Shown: in pieces, positions 30,567-37,906 of the stretch
Layout: the number at the start of each line of letters is the position of its first letter
Numbering within the stretch: the first letter of the stretch is position 1
From: Acidithiobacillus ferridurans
GTDB taxonomy: Bacteria; Pseudomonadota; Gammaproteobacteria; Acidithiobacillales; Acidithiobacillaceae
Direction of reading: 5' to 3'
NCBI RefSeq assembly: GCF_003966655.1
Contig: NZ_AP018795.1
Coordinates: forward strand, 2,857,400-2,921,399
DNA length: 64,000 nt
Translations under genes and position numbers: made by a program
The notes under the pieces: model-generated
What the model was told of the DNA's origin: nothing
What the model saw: only the letters and a program-made list of their open reading frames with translations
The model's database searches: none

Positions 30567-31472
30567 ATGACTTCCGAAAAACCAGACCCGGTCCTGCTGT
30601 TGATCTGGGCGCAAGCGGCCCGCTCAGGAAATCTGCACGCCGCCGCAGATCTGCTTTTCATGACCCAACCGGCCGTGTCTCATCGCCTCAAACAGTTGCA
30701 GGAATGGGTAGGGGAACCATTGTATCGACGCAATCGTCGCGGTATCGAGCCGAGCGAGACCGGGCTATGGCTCTTGCGGATCGCAGAGCAGATCGAAGCG
30801 GCTTTGGCAGAAGCTCGGGCGTTGCGAGGGGATACACAGGAGTTGCTGCGGGGATCTCTTGCCCTGGTGGCTAGCCACAGCAATGCCGAGACCCTCCTGC
30901 CACGGGCCATCACCGATTTTCGTGCCCGCTATCCTGGGGTTGCCTTGCGCCTAGTCACCACCAACAGTCGTCGGGCCATATCCATGCGTGACCAAGCGGA
31001 TCTGGTTTTTGTGGAAGACGACGCAGCATTATCCGGCGCCACCGATTGGACGCAGGAAACGCTAGTGGAAACGGAGATCGTGGCGCTGGTCCCCGATCGA
31101 CACCCATGGCTAGGACGGTCCGAACCTCTTTCCCTTTCATCCCTTGCCGAGGAAACCCTGGTTTGGCGGGAGGAAGGTTCGGGCGTTCGTAATCATGTGA
31201 TGCAAGCTTTTCAGAAGCAGGGGATTTATCCTGAAATCCGGTATGAATTGAGCGGTCTTGCTGCCGTCCGCGATGCGGTGCGCTGCGGGCTGGGGGTCGG
31301 TTTTGTCTCCGCACTCAACGGCGCCGGCCAACGGCCTGGCATTGCGGCGCTGACTACTACGCCCGTTATCCGCCACAAACTTTCGGTACTGCACCGGCGT
31401 GCGCCAAGTCATAGCGCCAAGGCGTTCCTGGCGCTACTACAGCATATGGTGACGAGAGAAAAAGCCGGGTAA
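30567..31472 (+). CDS. LysR-family transcriptional regulator
   Basis: 301 residues: an N-terminal winged helix-turn-helix (about 10-70, SGNLHAAADLLFMTQPAVSHRLKQLQE) and a LysR substrate-binding domain (about 92-295). AAAGGATG provides a Shine-Dalgarno upstream of the ATG. Its position divergent to the TDT transporter suggests it controls that gene; the effector is unknown. Confidence 0.88.
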   Translation: MTSEKPDPVLLLIWAQAARSGNLHAAADLLFMTQPAVSHRLKQLQEWVGEPLYRRNRRGIEPSETGLWLLRIAEQIEAALAEARALRGDTQELLRGSLALVASHSNAETLLPRAITDFRARYPGVALRLVTTNSRRAISMRDQADLVFVEDDAALSGATDWTQETLVETEIVALVPDRHPWLGRSEPLSLSSLAEETLVWREEGSGVRNHVMQAFQKQGIYPEIRYELSGLAAVRDAVRCGLGVGFVSALNGAGQRPGIAALTTTPVIRHKLSVLHRRAPSHSAKAFLALLQHMVTREKAG

Positions 31473-31562
31473 ACAGAGCGTTCGGCAGATACTCTACCAT
31501 CCTGTTTTTACCTACTCCTACACCATCGGCCTGCCGTCGCTGTCATCTCTACGCCGTTGCTT

Positions 31563-31650
31563 GGCCCCATGCCTTTACCAGACTGATGGTCGTCTTTATG
31601 GCCACCCAAAACCCTGCCTGGATAAGGCACGGCAAGATGCCACCGGCGGC
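31563..31650 (+). repeat. Dispersed intergenic repeat, copy B
   Basis: Second copy of the repeat at 27729-27809, same strand, with GGCCCCAT at 31563, CGTCTTT at 31591, GGCCACCCAAA and GGCAAGATGCCA in matching order and a few indels. Like copy A it sits just after a regulator gene (LysR) and before a converging gene (ribB). Confidence 0.55.
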
Positions 31651-31672
31651 GTAGTCGTCACCCCCTATGCAC

Positions 31673-32344
31673 TCACCCCAAAATCGGCGGTTTTCCCTCT
31701 CGCCGCCGCAATGCCACTATATCCTCTATGGTGATGACCGGCAGATCGTGCCGGGCTGCGAAACGGACGATATCGTCCCCTTTGGCCATGCTACCGTCCG
31801 GATTCATCAACTCGCAGAGCACCGCTGCAGGTTCCAGGCCCGCCAATCGCGCCAGATCAACGGAACCTTCCGTATGCCCGCGCCTGCCTAATACCCCCTC
31901 CGGATGCGCGCACAACGGAAAGATATGGCCGGGACGGGCGATATCGCCGGGCCTGGCGCCAGACGTGATAGCCGCCCGAATGGTAGTCACACGATCCGCT
32001 GCCGATACCCCGGTGGTCACCCCTTCCCGAGCCTCTATGGAAACGGTGAAAGCAGTACCGAAGCGGCTTTCGTTCTGTTGCACCATGGGCGGCAAATCCA
32101 AGCGGGCCACATGCTCCGGGGTAAGGCACAAGCACACGATTCCGCTGCACTCACGGATCAACATCGCCATGGTCGCCACGGTCAGACGTTCGGCAGCGAC
32201 AATAAGGTCACCTTCGTTTTCCCGATCGGAATCATCCAGGAGAATAACCGGGCGGCCGGCACGCATGGCCTCGAGTGCCCGCTGCCATTCCGGGCTGGCT
32301 ACAGCAACATCACTCTTCAACAACATGGTAGTTTGAACAGACAT
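31673..32344 (-). CDS. ribB: 3,4-dihydroxy-2-butanone 4-phosphate synthase
   Basis: Makes the four-carbon unit of riboflavin from ribulose 5-phosphate. The 223 residues show [19 protein letters not shown] (metal-binding acidic loop), [27 protein letters not shown] and [31 protein letters not shown]. There is no fused GTP cyclohydrolase II domain. Start 32344 follows GAGGAG. An FMN riboswitch lies about 105 bp upstream in the leader, so expression should fall when FMN is plentiful. Confidence 0.94.
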   Translation of the reverse strand: MSVQTTMLLKSDVAVASPEWQRALEAMRAGRPVILLDDSDRENEGDLIVAAERLTVATMAMLIRECSGIVCLCLTPEHVARLDLPPMVQQNESRFGTAFTVSIEAREGVTTGVSAADRVTTIRAAITSGARPGDIARPGHIFPLCAHPEGVLGRRGHTEGSVDLARLAGLEPAAVLCELMNPDGSMAKGDDIVRFAARHDLPVITIEDIVALRRREGKPPILG

Positions 32345-32448
32345 GAAACGCTCCTCGCAGGTAGAAAAGGCGAAAAACATTTCAGGGCAAACGCGGACAC
32401 ACGGCGCTATGTCGCGTGAAAACGCAACAAGCGTGCCGTGCATCAACA

Positions 32449-32590
32449 TCTTCTTCCATCCGGACTGTGACCGTCGGCCCTGGAATTACACCAGATCTGC
32501 TGACCTCGCGTGAACGCGAGCGCTCGCGGGCTTGCCTGACAACAAACAGGCTTACCGCCGGTGGGGAGTTTCGCCCCGCCCTGAAGATGA
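32449..32590 (-). promoter_or_regulatory. FMN riboswitch (RFN element)
   Basis: In the ribB leader the minus strand shows the conserved RFN blocks in order: CTCCCCACCGGCGGTAAG (about 32553-32570), AGCCCGCGAGCG, GGTCAGCAGATCTGGTGTAA (about 32487-32506), CCGACGGT and AGTCCGGATGGAAGA (about 32452-32466). This is a close match to the FMN aptamer consensus. Downstream, CACGGC and GCCGTG (about 32395-32440) can pair and may form part of the expression platform before the ribB Shine-Dalgarno. Confidence 0.92.
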
Positions 32591-32736
32591 GCCCAGAATC
32601 TAACACGACAAGGGCCCGATGGCCAATGGCCGATCACGCTACCTGAAAACGATCCTCCATCTGAATGTTTGGAACTATCAGGAAAACCACGGTAATCTTC
32701 ATCCGGCATCGGGAAAATGCGTCAAGCCAGCGTGTA

Positions 32737-32838
32737 GACAAGTCCCAGGTCATTGGCTATCTCACGGCGAGTGCACTGGTCGTCACCATTGGCGACGCGA
32801 AGAACTTTTCAAGGCTAGGGGAAACTTCGCTGCTAGGT
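32737..32838 (+). pseudogene. Remnant of an IS110-family transposase
   Basis: A 34-codon stretch encodes VIGYLTASALVVTIGDAKNF, matching the conserved Transposase_20 block of IS110/IS116/IS902 transposases (G.G..TA.AL....GDA..F). Continuous similarity is lost on both sides and no insertion-sequence ends are visible. It ends 2 bp before the afeR stop codon. Confidence 0.6.
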
Positions 32839-32840
32839 AA

Positions 32841-33605
32841 TCATGACAGCAGCCCGAGCATCGCCGCCTGCAATACGGCAGCGGTCTTGTTGACGGCATT
32901 CAGCTTGGCCATGGCCTTGCTGATGTGAAAATTGACCGTGCGCTCCGTGATGTTGAGGATACCGGCAATTTCGCCCGAGGTCTTGCCCTCACCGGTCCAG
33001 CGCAGCGCTTCCACCTCCCGGCGGGATAACTGTACGGCGATCTCCGGTTGGAGCTTGAGCGCGACAACGCGGATCATGCTGAGATGGACGGCTTGGACCA
33101 ACCACAGGATATGGCAGGCCTTTGCTTGCCATTCTGCCGTGGTGACGCTTTCTCCAGCGCGCGCCAGGGTCAACATGCCACCCATCCCGCCGGCGTCGCG
33201 GCAAGTGTAAGCCAACCCGGCCTGCAGCCCAAATGAGCGGGCCTCTTCCCACAGTTCGCGTGCAGGCGCAAACAGGTCATCGGACCAGACAACGGGGGAC
33301 GGCGAACGCATGGCGTGCCGTACCGTGGGATCGATGGCTTGGTACTCCTGCGCCTGATATCTGGCCTGCCAGACCGCAGGGTAGTTGCTGAACATGGCGG
33401 TTTTGGGACGCGCAAGCGGAAGCGGCATGCGTAAGCCATAGGCGCAGTAATCGAATTCCAGCTTGCGCGCCATTTCGGACGCCATCGCCAGCACCTGCCG
33501 TTCGCATTCGATGGACTGGAATGTCTGCAGGAGGTCTTCCTTCCAAGGATCCAAATGTCCCTCCTTCCCGGGCGGGGCGAGATCGTGGGGAGAAAGCATC
33601 GCCAA
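32841..33605 (-). CDS. afeR: LuxR-family quorum-sensing regulator AfeR
   Basis: Acyl-homoserine-lactone receptor and transcription factor. The 254 residues comprise an autoinducer-binding domain (about 25-170) with the conserved pattern YPAVWQARYQAQEYQAIDP and PVVWSDD (Trp, Tyr, Asp and second Trp that line the ligand pocket), and a GerE/LuxR helix-turn-helix (about 190-250: LSRREVEALRWTGEGKTSGEIAGILNITERTVNFHI). A start at TTG 33605 is drawn; ATG 33599 is two codons in. It is divergent from orf3 and afeI, matching the Acidithiobacillus locus. A dyad related to the afeI lux-type box lies 34-47 bp upstream. Confidence 0.9.
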   Translation of the reverse strand: MAMLSPHDLAPPGKEGHLDPWKEDLLQTFQSIECERQVLAMASEMARKLEFDYCAYGLRMPLPLARPKTAMFSNYPAVWQARYQAQEYQAIDPTVRHAMRSPSPVVWSDDLFAPARELWEEARSFGLQAGLAYTCRDAGGMGGMLTLARAGESVTTAEWQAKACHILWLVQAVHLSMIRVVALKLQPEIAVQLSRREVEALRWTGEGKTSGEIAGILNITERTVNFHISKAMAKLNAVNKTAAVLQAAMLGLLS

Positions 33606-33638
33606 CCAAGTCTCGCCGTGGATATCGCTTCATCGACC

Positions 33639-33652
33639 TGTCAGGGTTGACA
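33639..33652. promoter_or_regulatory. Putative AfeR-binding site in the afeR/orf3 space
   Basis: TGTCAGGGTTGACA shares TGTCANNNTTGACA with the core of the perfect dyad upstream of afeI. It is placed 34 bp before afeR and 63 bp before orf3, so it could serve both promoters. Assignment to AfeR is inference from the shared motif. Confidence 0.45.
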
Positions 33653-33680
33653 CTACCGCATCACGGGGTGATTCGGTAGT
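33652..33680. promoter_or_regulatory. 29-nt near-perfect dyad between afeR and orf3
   Basis: ACTACCG and CGGTAGT enclose ATCAC-GGG-GTGAT with a single C/T mismatch between the inner and outer stems. No T-run follows on either strand, so an operator or mRNA leader hairpin fits better than a terminator. Confidence 0.45.
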
Positions 33681-33715
33681 CTGTTCTGATCCGAATTTTC
33701 CGAGCAGGTGATCTC

Positions 33716-34147
33716 ATGACAGTGCAAAACGGAATCGCGGTAAAAGCGCAAGGATATGGATTCATGAGGTTGTCTCCCGATGGTTATGTGCGCCTGACGC
33801 TAGAACAGTTTCAGTGGATTCCTCTGGTGCATCTTTTGTCCGGCCTGGACCACGATGAATACCCCCCTCTTCACGAAGGGGCCAGTCAGACCCACATTTC
33901 CGGTTATACCGAATGGATCAGCGAGACGGCGCCCGTCATCACCCTGGGGTGGGACTGGCGGATGGAAGGGGCGTCAGGACGGACCCATTATCTCCGGACG
34001 GGATTTCCACGAAGCAACATCATGCTGGTGGATGACCAGCGACGAGATCTGGGTCCCACCAACACGACCAAACTGCTGGAAGTGGCCATTGACAAGACGG
34101 CCTGGCCGGCCGTGATTCAGCGCCATATCATGGATAGATATGTTTGA
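33716..34147 (+). CDS. Conserved orf3 of the afe locus, RsaM-like (DUF4902)
   Basis: 143-residue protein found between afeR and afeI. The sequence LSPDGYVRLTLEQF, PLVHLLSGLD, GYTEWIS and VITLGWDWR resembles the RsaM/DUF4902 proteins that sit in Burkholderia and Pseudomonas luxI-luxR loci and modulate homoserine-lactone synthesis. It lacks a recognisable DNA-binding motif, membrane segment or signal peptide. It ends 83 bp before afeI on the same strand, with a strong dyad in between. The RsaM assignment rests on remembered motif similarity and needs a profile search; a role in tuning AfeR/AfeI is inference. Confidence 0.75.
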   Translation: MTVQNGIAVKAQGYGFMRLSPDGYVRLTLEQFQWIPLVHLLSGLDHDEYPPLHEGASQTHISGYTEWISETAPVITLGWDWRMEGASGRTHYLRTGFPRSNIMLVDDQRRDLGPTNTTKLLEVAIDKTAWPAVIQRHIMDRYV

Positions 34148-34174
34148 CAAGCTGTCAACCTTGACAGCTTGTCA
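34145..34174. promoter_or_regulatory. Perfect 14+14 bp dyad (lux-type box) before afeI
   Basis: TGACAAGCTGTCAA, CC, TTGACAGCTTGTCA: two perfect 14-base arms with a 2-base centre at 34159-34160. It starts at the orf3 stop codon. A TAGATT -10-like hexamer at 34191 would put the transcription start near 34202, i.e. the dyad near -42, the usual place of LuxR-type boxes. Could alternatively act as a hairpin ending orf3 transcripts. Confidence 0.7.
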
Positions 34175-34230
34175 GAAACAGCGGAGCTGGTAGATTCGCC
34201 TCCATAGACAAACTCTATGAGGGTGACGAG

Positions 34231-34782
34231 ATGCAGGTTATAACCGGGCCAGCTGAAGTTTTACCGAATAATCTGTATGCGAAGGTGGCCAGCTACCGCC
34301 ATCGAGTCTTTGTCGAGCAGCTTGGGTGGGCGTTGCATACGGAGAACGGAATGGAGTCGGATCAGTTCGACCGGCCGGACACCGTGTACGTAGTGACGCA
34401 AGATGACAACGGCCATATATCCGGTTGTGCCCGCCTCCTCCCCACCACGCGCCCCTATCTGTTGGGCGAAGTCTTTCCCCATTTGCTCAACGGACTGGTA
34501 CCGCCATGTTCTCCCGATGTTTGGGAGCTGTCGCGCTTTGCGGCCGTGGACTTGAACGACCGCGCCAGGACGCCAGGGCAGTTTTCCTCTACGGTTGCGC
34601 GAAAGCTGCTGGAGGAATCCATCGCCTGTGCAATTTCACACGGGGCTAAGCGGCTGATTACGGTGTCGCCGATTGGTGTAGAGCGGTTGTTGTCTCGATC
34701 CGAATTTCACGCACATCGCGCGGGACCGCCGATGATCATCGATGGGCATCCGATATTTGCGTGCTGGATAGATCTGGACTAA
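34231..34782 (+). CDS. afeI: Acyl-homoserine-lactone synthase AfeI
   Basis: LuxI-family enzyme making N-acyl-homoserine lactones from S-adenosylmethionine and acyl carriers. The 183 residues hold the invariant residues: YRHRVFVEQLGW (Arg, Phe, Trp), the acidic ESDQFD, SGCARLLPTTRPYLL, the glutamate in WELSRFAAV and later Ser/Thr positions for substrate. GAGGGTGACG before ATG 34231. In A. ferrooxidans the homologue is known to make mainly long-chain lactones; the product here is not readable. Likely under positive control by AfeR via the dyad at 34145. Confidence 0.93.
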   Translation: MQVITGPAEVLPNNLYAKVASYRHRVFVEQLGWALHTENGMESDQFDRPDTVYVVTQDDNGHISGCARLLPTTRPYLLGEVFPHLLNGLVPPCSPDVWELSRFAAVDLNDRARTPGQFSSTVARKLLEESIACAISHGAKRLITVSPIGVERLLSRSEFHAHRAGPPMIIDGHPIFACWIDLD

Positions 34783-35039
34783 GCGAAACTTTCGAATTCT
34801 GAAGAGACCCATAACAGCCAATGTTTTCTGGCTCTAAAAAAGCGTAACGTACAGTTTCTCCGCTTTCTAAAGGGACCTTAAGATCTGGGTAACCTGCCCA
34901 GTGACGCTGTTTAAGTCAGGACAGCAAAGCCCATTTGAAGGGCTGCTCGCAGTAAACCACGTTATAAATTTATCATAACGATAGGTTTATAATATTTAAA
35001 TATGTTAGTTATACCTTATCTACTTATGGAGAAAACGTC

Positions 35040-35213
35040 ATGGATGCGGACATGGATATTGAGATTGAGATGGTTGCATTGGTACATAAACTGGAAGAAG
35101 CCGGATATTGCTTTGCTGAAGTTTCGGATGAAGACATCCGCAGCGCTTTTCTAAACAAGCAGGACCTGAGGGATCTGGCGGTTATCCGTTTTGCCCGAAC
35201 AACTGCTAATTGA
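35040..35213 (+). CDS. Small hypothetical protein (57 aa)
   Basis: An acidic 57-residue frame (MDADMDIEIEMVALVHKLEEAGY...) with GGAG eight bases before its ATG and a TATAAT hexamer at 34988-34993, without a good -35. The predicted product is helical and soluble, with no family recognised. The opposite strand frame through here is unlikely to be coding beyond the GNAT fragment at 35375. Confidence 0.4.
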   Translation: MDADMDIEIEMVALVHKLEEAGYCFAEVSDEDIRSAFLNKQDLRDLAVIRFARTTAN

Positions 35214-35374
35214 CAACCCTCTTGTCCAACGCATTGCCTCACTGTTTTTATTACCCAGAGGAGAGTCGTTGCCTCAAGAAAAATATTACCCAGAATATCT
35301 GGTGGATACTTGCTAGGGCAATTGCAATGGCTACCCTGTAATTGCTCACTGATCAGAGGCATTGTGCCCGGCGA

Positions 35375-35536
35375 TCCTCGGCCTTTGTGCGCGTAGTTCT
35401 CCACCCAATCCATAAGCTGTTGACCGATACCGACACCCCGATACTGCGGGTCGACGATCACGTTGTCGACATCCAGATAGCGTCCACACCAAAAACGCGT
35501 GCCCAGCCAAATGCCCGCCACACCGATACAGCAATC
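35375..35536 (-). pseudogene. GNAT acetyltransferase fragment
   Basis: The peptide CIGVAGIWLGTRFWCGRYLD, then VDNVIVDPQYRGVGIGQQLM, is the central part of a GNAT fold including the acetyl-CoA loop (Q/R-x-x-G-x-G/A: YRGVGIG). The N-terminal third is missing (a stop lies just upstream in frame) and similarity ends after ENYAHKG near 35375. Decayed. Confidence 0.65.
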
Positions 35537-35658
35537 ATCCGCTCACGTTCGGCGCGCAATGTTTCGGTGTGGCGCCGGACAACCTTCACGATATCCTTGG
35601 GAGCATCCTCCGGCCTACCGGCCTGGAAAGGCGGCTCCGGCGCATATTCCAGGGCAAG

Positions 35659-35823
35659 CTGATTCTTCCGCTGCGGCCCTTCTCCGGGTGCGAGGTACAA
35701 GGGAATATGATTCGCCTCCAGACCATTACCGCTCATACTGACCAGTGTCGCGAGGGGATAACGCTGAATCAGCGCCCGCAGAATTTCCGGGCTGGTTTCT
35801 GCAAATGACTCAGGACAATACAT
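35659..35823 (-). pseudogene. PaiB-like FMN-binding regulator, N-terminal fragment
   Basis: MYCPESFAETSPEILRALIQ, then RYPLATLVS and GLEANHIPLYL, matches the first ~50 residues of the PaiB family (usually about 210 residues). After APGEGPQRKNQ the family pattern is lost and the frame runs into the GNAT fragment. Only about a quarter of the gene remains. Confidence 0.65.
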
Positions 35824-35980
35824 GGTCGGCCTCCGCGCTATGTATGTTCATTCCCGTGTTCCATCAGGAAGTGCGGTGACGGCTGGGTATTGAATTTTGC
35901 GAGTTTCATAGATTTCCTGTCATTTCTGCGTGGATTCGCGCAACACACGGATATCTCCCATATCCACCAGATTCCATTCC

Positions 35981-36145
35981 TCACTCCCCATTCGCCTCCG
36001 CGCGCTTCTTCAAGGCCTGGTTCATCGCATGAAAACCCGCTAATGGATTCCATTGCGGATAGGCGGGAAAATCCATGAGGATGGACCACACACGCTCCGG
36101 TGATGTCGCAATATCAATCTGTGTCACGATCTGATGCATGGTCAT
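35981..36145 (-). pseudogene. SRPBCC-domain gene collapsed by an internal deletion
   Basis: The 54-residue frame joins the start of an SRPBCC/polyketide-cyclase-like domain (VTQIDIATSPERVWSILMDF, then PAYPQWNPL) directly to its usual C-terminus (GFHAMNQALKKRAEA). The roughly 90 residues of the barrel between them are missing. The frame is kept across the junction near 36036-36046. A functional product is unlikely. Confidence 0.6.
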
Positions 36146-36232
36146 CCTTCGTCGTTGTGAAATGATCCATTACGTTCACCGCGATGCGCCATAGAGTGCA
36201 AAATTACAATTCATTTGTTCTGCGTACGATAA

Positions 36233-36763
36233 TTACGTGGAATCACTCTGTAATTGACTTCCCATAGGGACGTATATACATACTCCATCTGCTTTCAGAC
36301 GATGAGCAGGATCTGGTAGACTGCCGGAAATCGCCACCCAACGTTCCATTGGCGTCCGATCAAGTCCTGTTGCCCATAGACGCAGCACTTGAAAACCAAG
36401 CGCTCTTAATGCGTCACCGCTTTCATTGCTAATTAACAATCGCTGATCATTTGTGACATCTGGGAACCGTTCGACCCCTCCATAAATATTCCTGTGCCAG
36501 TTTGTAATCATGGGTTGCCATTTCGCAAAATTTCCGCCACCATTTTGGTGATAATCAGCGCTTTCAAGAACCCCCTCATTGGCAATAGTGTGAATAGCGA
36601 GATAAGTTGGCGTAGAAGGTATTCCACCGGACAATTTAAATCGTTGGGATGTGAGAAACCCACTAACAGAAATTAATGCAGGCAATTTTTCATCGCTGTA
36701 AAAGGCATTCCATTCATTCTCTGCGGCCGGGTCGGTAAAGCTGCATTCAACTGTGTAAATCAT
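36233..36763 (-). CDS. Hypothetical protein (176 aa)
   Basis: No family recognised with confidence. The N-terminal half (MIYTVECSFTDPAAENEWN, SVSGFLTSQRF) has the look of a dimeric alpha/beta barrel domain as in DUF4286/EthD-like proteins; the C-terminal part (GGVERFPDV...LRLWATGL) is distinct. No signal peptide or membrane segment. Start at 36763 has GAGG upstream; a longer frame to 36802 exists. Base composition is more AT-rich than core neighbours, in line with an accessory region. Confidence 0.55.
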   Translation of the reverse strand: MIYTVECSFTDPAAENEWNAFYSDEKLPALISVSGFLTSQRFKLSGGIPSTPTYLAIHTIANEGVLESADYHQNGGGNFAKWQPMITNWHRNIYGGVERFPDVTNDQRLLISNESGDALRALGFQVLRLWATGLDRTPMERWVAISGSLPDPAHRLKADGVCIYVPMGSQLQSDST

Positions 36764-36853
36764 ACGCACCTCGTTTAGCCGCGTTTTCCACCACAAATTC
36801 ATTTCCCGTCAGAAAAACCGATTACTTCAGCGTGGGGGCTCCCGGCGACACCG

Positions 36854-37471
36854 CTATTTACAAGCGATTCCGTGCCTAATGGCCACTGGATATTCCAGAT
36901 ATCCCAGTGCTGCACGGCATACCCGATCAACGAGTACGCGCTGGTCCGATTCACCAGCAATACCTGCGGCGTCAATCATGCCCTTTGCAAGAGCGACCAA
37001 ATCATGCGCCCCCTCCATAGCCTTTGAAACACCATGTCGTTCCAGTAACGCCGCCGTATACTGCACAAGCTCATTCGTCAGTTTGGCTGTTGCAGGTCCC
37101 AGGGGCAGTGTGGCTTCCCCATACTCCAGCGCCCGAGCCAACGCTGGCCGGAGCAACTGGTGAGCTACTGCGATCCGGATGAGTGAACATACGTCGTCTT
37201 TTAGCGAGTCGCCGGGGGCATGCGCTATGCGGCCAATACCCGCCAGCAATATAAGGCGTTCCCGCCGAATCAGCTCGGCCAGAATCGCTGCCTTGCCTGG
37301 AAAGTATTGATAGAGCGATCCGATGCTAACACCCGCGAGTTCTGCGACCGCATTGGTGGTCAGCACATCCAGCCCCTTGCGCTCCAAAATACGAGCCGCC
37401 GCCTCCAGGATGGCATCCACCGTGGCGGCAGAGCGTTGTTGATGAGGGCGCTTGCGGGGTTCGAGTAGCAT
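36854..37471 (-). CDS. TetR-family transcriptional regulator
   Basis: 205 residues. The helix-turn-helix (about 17-60) reads ILEAAARILERKGLDVLTTN followed by AVAELAGVSIGSLYQYFPGKAAILAELI, typical TetR. The C-terminal ligand domain is of the AcrR-like type with unknown ligand. It is divergent from the darcynin-like gene at 37546 and probably represses it and itself through the 75-bp space between them (inference). Confidence 0.88.
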   Translation of the reverse strand: MLLEPRKRPHQQRSAATVDAILEAAARILERKGLDVLTTNAVAELAGVSIGSLYQYFPGKAAILAELIRRERLILLAGIGRIAHAPGDSLKDDVCSLIRIAVAHQLLRPALARALEYGEATLPLGPATAKLTNELVQYTAALLERHGVSKAMEGAHDLVALAKGMIDAAGIAGESDQRVLVDRVCRAALGYLEYPVAIRHGIACK

Positions 37472-37545
37472 AGTTCAAACACGAGTAGAAAGTGTGAGTA
37501 TCTGCTCGCAAAATATTTCCTGTCAATTCAACCTGGAGATTTCCC

Positions 37546-37902
37546 ATGACGACGCAAACCTACACCCTATTTATGCTGCTCAAAACCACCCGCCGATGGT
37601 TAGACCTGGAACCAAAAGACCGCTTTGCATTTATCAAAGAGAACGTTAACCCCATCCTCGAAGCCCATCCGACCGTCAGCATGCGTTTTTTCGACACGGA
37701 ATCCTACACCGCGCCCATCAGCGATATCGTGGTGTGGAAAACCTCTGATCTTGTTGCCTATCACGGCGTCATAAAGGGATTGCGCGATACCATTTTCTGG
37801 GACCACTATTTTGAGGTGCTGGAGATCATTCCAGCAGTGGAAGATGGCTATGCCGCCTATTATGCGATGAATCCGCTGACTGGCAGTGCGCAAGCGGGGT
37901 AG
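37546..37902 (+). CDS. Darcynin-like small protein
   Basis: 118 residues matching the darcynin family (YTLFMLLKTTRRWL, MRFFDTESYTAPISDIVVWK, YHGVIKGLRDTIFWDHYFEVLEIIPA). The family has a ferredoxin-like dimeric barrel look and no established function. CCTGGAGATTTCCC supplies a Shine-Dalgarno. TetR on the left and MarR on the right suggest a regulated stress or detoxification protein. Confidence 0.7.
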   Translation: MTTQTYTLFMLLKTTRRWLDLEPKDRFAFIKENVNPILEAHPTVSMRFFDTESYTAPISDIVVWKTSDLVAYHGVIKGLRDTIFWDHYFEVLEIIPAVEDGYAAYYAMNPLTGSAQAG

Positions 37903-37906
37903 GCAA

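Noticed and set aside
35024..35374. Continuation of the GNAT fragment frame to the left
   Set aside because: After about 35375 the peptide no longer follows the GNAT pattern and ends in a Ser/Ile/Met run that is the reverse of an acidic coding repeat; treated as shadow.
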